NCBI GenBank assembly: GCA_016218805.1
Contig: JACRCW010000140.1
Location: 1-38,825, forward strand
Direction of reading: 5' to 3'
Source: Deltaproteobacteria bacterium
GTDB taxonomy: Bacteria; Myxococcota; JACRCW01
Length of the DNA stretch: 38,825 nucleotides
A program made the position numbers and the translations under genes. Below are positions 32,956-38,825 of the stretch, in pieces. The notes below the pieces were generated by a model. That model was given only the letters and a program-made list of their open reading frames with translations, did not search any database and was not told the origin of the DNA. Each line of letters opens with the position of its first letter. Within the stretch, counting starts at the first letter, position 1.

Positions 32956-33723
32956 ATGCAGGAGCTTGTGGTCCTGGGGCTGGGCCAGCTGGGTGAGTTG
33001 TTCGCAGTGGCCGCGCTGCGCCACGGCATGCGCGTGTCACCGGTGCGCCGCACGTCGCCGCGGCCGCTGCCGTGGAATGCGTGGGCTCGCGGTGCGCCCA
33101 TCCTCGTCGCTGTGGCGGAGGATGCGCTCGCGCCCTCTGTTGCGGAGCTGCCGCCGGAGCGCCTGGCCGACGTGATCCTCCTGCAGAACGAGCTGTTCCC
33201 GTCCACGTGGCGGACGCTGGAACTGCGCACTCCGACGATCATGGTGCCGTGGTTCAACCGCAAGAATGACCAGCCGGTGCAGGTGGGCCCACCGACACGT
33301 GTCCGCGGACCGCACGCTGCGCTGGTGCGTGATCTCCACGCGGCCCTGCGCCTCCCGTGCGAGCTGCTCTCCGACGACACCGCGCTGGCCGCCGCGCTGG
33401 CGGGAAAGTACGCGTTCATTGTCACCGTCAACGCGTTGGGCCTCAAGGAGGACCGCACAGTGAGTGCGTGGTGGCGCGCGGACCCCGCGTTGGTGGACGC
33501 GCTGTTGCGTGAATCCGCCGCGCTCGCGGCGCTGCTCGTTGATGCAGCGGTGGCGGACCGCGCGTATCACCTGGCGCGGGACGGCGTGGAACTGCACCAG
33601 GCGCTGTCCGCGCGCGGGCGCAGTTCGCGCGCGCGGGTGCAGCGCGCGCTGGCACGGGCGCACTCGCGCGGGATGCGGTTGACCGCGCTGGAACTGCTGC
33701 TGCCGGAGGTGACCGCGGATTGA
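32956..33723 (+). CDS. ketopantoate-reductase-like NAD(P)-binding protein
   Basis: This is a 255-residue protein. The N-terminus VVLGLGQLGELFAVAAL is a Rossmann Gly-x-Gly-x-x-Gly dinucleotide site. Short strands and ADVILLQNELFP resemble the NAD(P) domain of PanE/ApbA reductases. The C-terminal half is helical and Arg-rich (SSRARVQRALARAHSRGMRL). It lacks the clear KxxxN catalytic block of authentic ketopantoate reductase, so the reaction is unknown. The ATG at 32956 is 4 bases after the DHH-like stop (GGAGG overlaps the upstream gene end), so the two are almost certainly one operon. The stop is 5 bases from the convergent VWA gene. Confidence 0.72.
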   Translation: MQELVVLGLGQLGELFAVAALRHGMRVSPVRRTSPRPLPWNAWARGAPILVAVAEDALAPSVAELPPERLADVILLQNELFPSTWRTLELRTPTIMVPWFNRKNDQPVQVGPPTRVRGPHAALVRDLHAALRLPCELLSDDTALAAALAGKYAFIVTVNALGLKEDRTVSAWWRADPALVDALLRESAALAALLVDAAVADRAYHLARDGVELHQALSARGRSSRARVQRALARAHSRGMRLTALELLLPEVTAD

Positions 33724-33728
33724 CGTTG

Positions 33729-36700
33729 TCACCCGCCGGGGGCCACGCATTCGCACAGGCTGGCCTGGCAGATACCCGCGGTGTCACAGCCGCCGCAGTC
33801 CGGCTTGCAGGTGCACGCGCACAGGGACAGGTCAGCGTGGTGGGTGGGCGGGCAGTCCAGGCCACGCGCGTCGCACATGCAGTCACACGCGGCCGCGTTC
33901 CACGCGTACCCCGCGCTGCACGTGAGCGCCTGCGTGCACGAACACGCGCACGCCGACAGATCACAGATGGACAGACCGGGGCACTGGCTGCACGCCTGGC
34001 ACGGTCCGGGCGGCGGGTCTGCGTCCGGCGTGAGGTCCACCCAGTAGCGGTAGGACACGGCCACGCGCTTGCCGGGCTGGTTGGGATCGGGTCGGCAGTT
34101 GCCAAAGAACAGCAGGTTGCGCGTGCGTGAGTCGTAGTCAAATCCGCTGTCGCGGGAGCGCGGCACGTCCACCCAGTTGCACGGCCCCACCGTGCTGGAC
34201 GGGTCCATGGCCACCTTGATTGTCGACGACACGGCGGCGCGGCTCAGCTGGTAGGGGCTCACGTTGGCCAGCGCCGCGTCAAGGATGGCGTTGACCGTGG
34301 GTGCAATGGACGCGAGGTTCTTGAGGCTGCCCTGCACGCCGCCGAACCGGTTGAGGAACCCGGTGACGACGTGGGGCGTGCGCTGCGCCTCGCCGCAGCT
34401 GCCATCCGGGCAGGTGATGCCGCCCACCGTCAACGACGAGACTGGCAGCGCGCGGAAGAACGTCTCATACGCGGTGATGCCCGCCGCGGCGCCGGCGTTG
34501 TCGTAGTACTGGTCATCCGCGTCACCCAGGATGATGAGCACCAGGTTGGCGCCCTGCCGCAGCCGCAACGGGTTCTCCGTCGTCACGGGGGGCATGAACG
34601 TGGCAGTGCCCTGGGCCGGGTCTGACAGGATCAGCTGCGCGGAGCGGATGACCTCCTCGCGCGCCTGGTTGCAGTGGCCACCCGCGCCCACCCAGGACGC
34701 CTGGCCCCGCGTGAACCAGGCGCTGAACCGGTCCATGTCGCGCGTCCACTCACGGCACTGGTGCTCCGTGGTGTCACCGCAGGACTGGTTGGTGCACGCC
34801 GGGGTGTCCGCCGTGCCGCGCGGGTTGTAAAAGCCGCTGTCCACCACGGCGGTGCGCCAGTCCACCGTGGCCCCGTCCAGCTTCTGCCGCATGGCCTGTG
34901 CGCCCGCCGCCACCGCGCCCTGCTCGTCACTCATGGACGCCGAGTTGTCCACGGCCCACAGGATTTCCAGCGCGGCGTAGGCGCTGGTGGTGAACCGGTC
35001 ACACTGCACGCCCAGCGCGTCCGCGTACTGTCCCAGCGCGGAACCATCCGCCAGGTCCGCCGCCGCAAACCGCCCCGTGCCCGTCAGCCGGTCCTGCGGG
35101 ATGAACGCCAGCACGGTGACCGCCGTCTGGGCGCTGCGCCGCACGTACTCCGCCTCAACGTGAAGACCGTTGGACCCGGCGGTGATGTCCCCCAGCGCGG
35201 AGAGTTGGCCGTCCGCGCCCGGCAGCAGCGCGGCCAGCACGGCGTTGACGCGCGCCTTCACGCCCACCGCGCCCGCCATCTCGTACGTGGCGTGGACGGC
35301 GGGGTAGCCGTCCCACGTGGTGAACTCATACGTGATGGGCGTGCTGATGGCGCCAATCCCGTTGAGCGTGTTGCGGACGGCGGTCTCATCCGCGTCCGGG
35401 GCCCCGCCGCCCGGCGCGCGGTTGACCACGAGGTACGCCACGCCCGCCACCGGGTTGAAGCCCAGCTGCCCGGCGGGTGTGCGCGCGCCTCCGGCCCCCG
35501 GCACCGTCACCGTGGATTGCTCCACGAATGCATCATTGCCGCGTACCGCCGTCACCACCTGCAGGTCGGGTTCGCCGTTGTACTCGCGGTCCACGGACAC
35601 CAGCTTCTCCAGGGCGCAGGCCTCCTTGGTGGTGGCCTCGGCCTGCCCGTCCGCAGCCAGGGCCGGGTTGAGTTCACCCGGATCCACGCGCCCGTTGTGG
35701 TTGCTGTCCTCCGCGCCATCCGGCACGCCGTCCCCGTCGGAGTCTGACTGGACGGGCTGCGTGGTGCTTCCCGGGTCGGCGTCAGCCACAAACGACGTAC
35801 AGCTGGGATCCGGCGCCACGGTCACGCCCGCTTCCAGCCCGTCGGGAAGGCCGTCTCCGTCGCTGTCCGGGTTGCGCGGCGCGGTTCCCACGTCCTGCTC
35901 ACCGCGGAACGCCCCAAACGCCACCCCGTCCACCAGCCCGTCGCAGTCGGTGTCCACGCGCGCGGGGTCGGTCTCGTTGGCGTCCACAAACCCGTCCGCG
36001 TCCGCGTCCTCCCCCGCGCTGCAGGTGCCCGCCACGGTGGACGGGCCGTCGCACAGGCCATCGCCGTCGGCATCCGGGTCGGTGGGCGCCGCGTCCACCG
36101 GGTCGGGCAGCCCGTCGTGGTCCTGGTCGCTCCCGCCAATGGCCGGCGTCGGGTCACCCCCGGTGCACACGCCCGTGATCGTCGTGGGCCCGTCGCACTG
36201 GCCGTCGCCGTCGCTGTCGGGGTTGCGCGGGTCCGTCTCCACGGTGCGGGCGTAGGAACCGTCGTGGTTGGCGTCCTCCGCCCCGTCGGTAAGTCCGTCC
36301 CCGTCGGTGTCCGCGCGGGTGGGGTCCGTGGCCGTGCCGGGGTCCGCATCCGCGGTGAACCGTCCCGCGCAGCGCGTGTCCACGCTGCTGGTGCGCCCCA
36401 CCTCCACGCCGTCCGGCACGCCGTCATCGTCGGTGTCCGCATCTCCCGGGTCCGTGCGCGCGCCACCCGGCCACACCGTGCCGTACTCGTCGGCGTCGGA
36501 CAGCCCATCGCAATCGGAATCGCGCGTGGCGTTGTCAGTGCGGCCGGGGTCCGGGCGGTCCACCACCGTGCCCGCGTCGGTACCGCTGCTGCCGCTGCTG
36601 CTCCCGCCGCTGCTGCTGCTGGCGGTGCTGCTGCCGCCGTCGTCGTCAGCGCTTTCGCCCGGCGTGCTGGGCCGGGGGCAGGCCGCAAGGACCAGGGCAA

Positions 36701-36737
36701 CAAGCAGGACGGAGGGGTTCCGCAGGCGCAGGCGCAT
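33729..36737 (-). CDS. large VWA-domain lipoprotein with Asp-rich TSP3-like repeats
   Basis: This is a 1002-residue predicted lipoprotein (lipobox LAAC, Cys20). A GGSSTASSSSGG-type linker follows. Residues about 70-365 hold many Asp-rich thrombospondin type 3-like calcium repeats (DSDGDGLPDGLE, DTDGDGLTDGAED). A von Willebrand A domain near 590-850 has the MIDAS start AVDNSASMSD. A Cys-rich C-terminus (about 920-1002) has CxC and CACxC pairs resembling EGF-like modules. Calcium and divalent metal binding and an adhesion or protein-binding role at the surface are likely. The ATG at 36737 matches the signal peptide; the frame extends to 36755. It stands alone, upstream of no same-strand gene. 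Confidence 0.87.
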   Translation of the reverse strand: MRLRLRNPSVLLVALVLAACPRPSTPGESADDDGGSSTASSSSGGSSSGSSGTDAGTVVDRPDPGRTDNATRDSDCDGLSDADEYGTVWPGGARTDPGDADTDDDGVPDGVEVGRTSSVDTRCAGRFTADADPGTATDPTRADTDGDGLTDGAEDANHDGSYARTVETDPRNPDSDGDGQCDGPTTITGVCTGGDPTPAIGGSDQDHDGLPDPVDAAPTDPDADGDGLCDGPSTVAGTCSAGEDADADGFVDANETDPARVDTDCDGLVDGVAFGAFRGEQDVGTAPRNPDSDGDGLPDGLEAGVTVAPDPSCTSFVADADPGSTTQPVQSDSDGDGVPDGAEDSNHNGRVDPGELNPALAADGQAEATTKEACALEKLVSVDREYNGEPDLQVVTAVRGNDAFVEQSTVTVPGAGGARTPAGQLGFNPVAGVAYLVVNRAPGGGAPDADETAVRNTLNGIGAISTPITYEFTTWDGYPAVHATYEMAGAVGVKARVNAVLAALLPGADGQLSALGDITAGSNGLHVEAEYVRRSAQTAVTVLAFIPQDRLTGTGRFAAADLADGSALGQYADALGVQCDRFTTSAYAALEILWAVDNSASMSDEQGAVAAGAQAMRQKLDGATVDWRTAVVDSGFYNPRGTADTPACTNQSCGDTTEHQCREWTRDMDRFSAWFTRGQASWVGAGGHCNQAREEVIRSAQLILSDPAQGTATFMPPVTTENPLRLRQGANLVLIILGDADDQYYDNAGAAAGITAYETFFRALPVSSLTVGGITCPDGSCGEAQRTPHVVTGFLNRFGGVQGSLKNLASIAPTVNAILDAALANVSPYQLSRAAVSSTIKVAMDPSSTVGPCNWVDVPRSRDSGFDYDSRTRNLLFFGNCRPDPNQPGKRVAVSYRYWVDLTPDADPPPGPCQACSQCPGLSICDLSACACSCTQALTCSAGYAWNAAACDCMCDARGLDCPPTHHADLSLCACTCKPDCGGCDTAGICQASLCECVAPGG

Positions 36738-36810
36738 GGCGGAACGGTATCCCACCCGCAGCGGCGTGGCGCCCTCGCTGTGTCCGCCGATCGGCCGATG
36801 CTGCCGCCCG

Positions 36811-37707
36811 TCAGGGATGGGCCGCCAGCGTCACGGGGACCACCCGGACCTCGCCGCCGCGGAGCAGGCGGACGTCAACAGGGCGGTCAATCATGTCGTC
36901 GGAGAGCAGCGCCCGCAGCTCCTCCAGTGATTGCACGCCGTCACTGCCAATGGAGACGACGATGTCTCCGACGAGAATCCCCGCGCGCTCCGCCGGGCTG
37001 TCCGGCTCCACGCCCGTCACCAGCAGGCCCAGGTCATGTCCCTTGAGCGGCTCCGGCACGCGCTTGAGCGGCACGGGCTGCATGGCAATGCCCAGGAATG
37101 CCGTGCGCACCTTCCCGTGCGCGGTCAGCATGGCCACCACGCGGTCCACCGCCACGACGGGGATCACCACCCCGGTGCCGCGCAACAGGCCGCCCGTCTG
37201 GATCCCCAGCACGCGCCCGTCCGCCGCCACCAACGGCGCGCCGGAGAACCCGCGCGCGGGTCCGGCGTCCGTCTCCAGGTACGCCTCCACGCGCCGCCCG
37301 CCCGGTGTGCGCCACTCCGGCCCCAGCGCGCTCACCATGCCCAGGCGCGCGCGCAGGCTCTTTCCCGGACGTCCCACCAGCACCGCCAGGTGCCCCACGC
37401 GCACGCCGTCCAGCGGTCCCTTGTTGGCTGCCGGCAGCGGCGCCCCCGCCGCCCGAAGCACCGCCAGGTCCATCCCGGGGTCCGCGCCCACCACCGTCGC
37501 AGTGCGGCGCTCGCCCGACGGCAGCACCACCTCCGGCGCGTCCTGCTCCACCGCGTGCGCCGCCGTCACCACCAGCCCGTCCGCGGTCCACGCCACGCCC
37601 GTGGCGCCGCCGCCACACCGCCCCTCCACCCGCACCACCGACGACGCTGCGCCGGCCACCAAGTCCGCCCACCCGTTGGACTGTTCCCACAAGCTCTGCG
37701 TTGCCAT
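36811..37707 (-). CDS. HtrA-like trypsin-fold serine protease with PDZ domain
   Basis: This is a 298-residue protein with a trypsin-fold domain (about 15-200) and one PDZ domain (about 205-295; GLLVTGVEPDSPAERAGILVGDIVVSIG). The triad is His51 (VTAAHAV), Asp80 (GMDLAVL) and Ser155 (GFSGAPL; the usual motif is GNSGGP). There is no signal peptide or transmembrane helix, so it may be cytoplasmic, unlike DegP. The ATG at 37707 has AAGGAG nine bases upstream. It is divergent from the Nif3-family gene across 121 bases. Protein quality control is the default role. Confidence 0.9.
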   Translation of the reverse strand: MATQSLWEQSNGWADLVAGAASSVVRVEGRCGGGATGVAWTADGLVVTAAHAVEQDAPEVVLPSGERRTATVVGADPGMDLAVLRAAGAPLPAANKGPLDGVRVGHLAVLVGRPGKSLRARLGMVSALGPEWRTPGGRRVEAYLETDAGPARGFSGAPLVAADGRVLGIQTGGLLRGTGVVIPVVAVDRVVAMLTAHGKVRTAFLGIAMQPVPLKRVPEPLKGHDLGLLVTGVEPDSPAERAGILVGDIVVSIGSDGVQSLEELRALLSDDMIDRPVDVRLLRGGEVRVVPVTLAAHP

Positions 37708-37828
37708 GTTGTCCGCTCCTTCCCGCTGGTCCGACCGACACGCTACGGATCCCACCCGCGGGCCACACCGCCCGTTGAGCCAGGCCCACCTGTCCACTTG
37801 GGCAGGCCGCACCGCCCGGGAGGACGGC

Positions 37829-38611
37829 ATGAAAGTGCAGCAGTTGGTGGAGGCGGCGGAACGGCTGGCCCCGGCGCGGGATGCGGAGGGCTGGGACAAC
37901 GTGGGGCTGCTCGTCGGGGACCCGGAGCAGGAGATCCACCGCGCCTTGCTGTGCATTGACCACACGCCCGCCGTGGGCGCGGAGGCCGTGGCGGCGGGGT
38001 GTGACGTCATCGTCGCCTACCACCCGCCGCTGTTCGTCGCGGTGAAGCGGGTGACGGCCCCCGCCGTCTGGTTCCACGCCGCGCGCCAGGGCATCGCCGT
38101 GTACAGCTTCCACACCGCCCTGGACGTGGCGGAGGGCGGCACCAACGACGTGCTGGCGGACCTGCTGGGCCTGCGCAACCGCGCCCCGCTGCGGCGTTTG
38201 AAGGACGCCGTCCGCCCGGATGACCCGCGCGGCATGGGACGCGTGGGCAGTGTGGATGAGGTGGACGCCCGGGCGTTCGCGGCGGTGGTGAAGCAGCGGT
38301 TGGGGCTCACGCGGCTGCTGGTCACCGGACCGCTGGACCGCACCGTGCGCCGCGTGGCCGTGTGCGCCGGCAGCTGCGGCGAGTTCCTGACGGACGTGCT
38401 GCACAGCGGCGTGGACCTGATGGTCACCGGTGAGCTGCATCACCACGACGCGCTGCGCGCTTCTGTGGCCGGCCTCACCGTGTTGTGTACGCTGCACTCC
38501 CACAGTGAACGCCCGTCCCTGGCCCCGCTGGCCCGCCGCCTGGCCGCGGAGGTGCCCGGCGTGGAGTTCCGGCTGTCCACCGCTGACCGCGAACCCTTTG
38601 ATTTCCTTTGA
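37829..38611 (+). CDS. Nif3-family dinuclear metal protein (GTP cyclohydrolase I type 2-like)
   Basis: This is a 260-residue member of the NIF3/DUF34 family. Metal-binding motifs are visible: WDNVGLLVGDP, YHPPLF (first His), SFHTALDVAEGGTNDVLA, VTGELHHHDAL and TLHSHSERP (late His and Glu ligands). The long inserted CutA-like domain seen in some homologues is absent; the size fits the short form. Members form toroidal hexamers, and their activity is debated. The ATG at 37829 has GGGAGGA five bases upstream. Confidence 0.93.
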   Translation: MKVQQLVEAAERLAPARDAEGWDNVGLLVGDPEQEIHRALLCIDHTPAVGAEAVAAGCDVIVAYHPPLFVAVKRVTAPAVWFHAARQGIAVYSFHTALDVAEGGTNDVLADLLGLRNRAPLRRLKDAVRPDDPRGMGRVGSVDEVDARAFAAVVKQRLGLTRLLVTGPLDRTVRRVAVCAGSCGEFLTDVLHSGVDLMVTGELHHHDALRASVAGLTVLCTLHSHSERPSLAPLARRLAAEVPGVEFRLSTADREPFDFL

Positions 38612-38825
38612 CACCCGACGCAGCTCACCGTCCCACCTTGTCGCCAGGGAAGATCCGTCACCGGGTGTGATGCGAGATGGTTGCAGACCGCTGGGATCGA
38701 CAATGCCGCTGCGGCCAGGTAGCACGCCAGCGCGGTGTGGCCCGGCCGCCCCCGGCCGGGACGCCAGCGGGACATCCGTGACGTCGCCATGCACCGGCAC
38801 AGCCGGGGCGGCTGTGCCACACCAC
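38612..38825. other. right-edge gap with two hairpins
   Basis: No credible gene is seen; the open minus-strand frames here are Arg-rich and overlap the Nif3-family gene. Two hairpins are present: CCCGGCC/GGCCGGG (38741-38760, 6-base loop) and GGCACAGCC/GGCTGTGCC (38796-38818, loop GGGGC). They could be a terminator for a convergent neighbour outside the window or part of a repeat element. The window stops too soon to tell. Confidence 0.5.

Noticed and set aside
33729..36737. MYXO-CTERM or similar sorting tail on the VWA protein
   Set aside because: The C-terminus is Cys-rich without the hydrophobic helix plus Arg cluster of such tails.
37034..38800. 588-residue minus-strand frame at the right end
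   Set aside because: It is a shadow of the Nif3-family and protease genes with Gly/Arg-rich low-complexity sequence.
1..38825. tRNA, rRNA, insertion sequence or integrase
   Set aside because: No T-loop/anticodon pattern, rRNA stretch, transposase motif or terminal repeats were seen on either strand.

Overview
The window is about 70% GC. It is densely packed with typically bacterial genes on both strands, with no tRNA, rRNA, CRISPR array or transposase. The gene content suggests a myxobacterium-like (Myxococcota/deltaproteobacterial) chromosome. It has six predicted lipoproteins, several with Ser/Gly-rich linkers after the lipidated cysteine. It also has a von Willebrand A protein with thrombospondin-3-like Asp repeats, a DUF4388 protein, a membrane Ser/Thr kinase with TPR-like repeats, and an FHA-GAF sigma-54 activator. 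This taxonomic reading is inference; no marker gene settles it.

Left part (1-10.7 kb), all minus strand: a DUF4388 protein cut by the window edge and an alpha/beta hydrolase; a lipoprotein with eight CxxCH haem motifs carried on a collagen-like Gly-X-Y stalk, resembling the hydroxylamine-oxidoreductase octahaem family; a 610-base gap with a degenerate 21-bp tandem array; then thymidylate kinase, a TPR-like/Ser-Thr kinase, a four-helix membrane protein and the FHA-GAF-AAA-Fis activator. The kinase and the phosphothreonine-binding FHA regulator may form one signalling unit.

Middle (10.9-24.3 kb): a SPOR-domain protein; a PIN toxin/ribbon-helix-helix antitoxin pair with an odd overlap; two lipoproteins meeting at a terminator; a nucleotide salvage operon (thymidine kinase, a uracil-phosphoribosyltransferase-like protein, hypoxanthine phosphoribosyltransferase); an outer-membrane-type protein convergent with a large PHP-domain (CehA/McbA-like) lipoprotein, with a REP-like repeat between them; a second alpha/beta hydrolase of the same subfamily as the first; and folD.

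Right part (24.3-38.8 kb): a small secreted protein; a benzoate-CoA-ligase-like enzyme behind a Cys-rich lipoprotein; a compact penicillin-binding transpeptidase followed by a Spy/CpxP-like protein; a minus-strand run of M14 carboxypeptidase, DUF2062 and exported UPF0173 hydrolase; a plus-strand pair of a DHH-like protein and a ketopantoate-reductase-like protein; a 1002-residue VWA lipoprotein; an HtrA-like PDZ protease; and a Nif3-family protein. The last 214 bases hold two hairpins and no convincing gene.

The strongest candidates for something undescribed are the collagen-stalked octahaem lipoprotein, the DHH-like/reductase-like gene pair, the FHA activator/kinase cluster, the REP-like element with 15-bp repeats, and several inverted-repeat operator candidates in divergent promoters.
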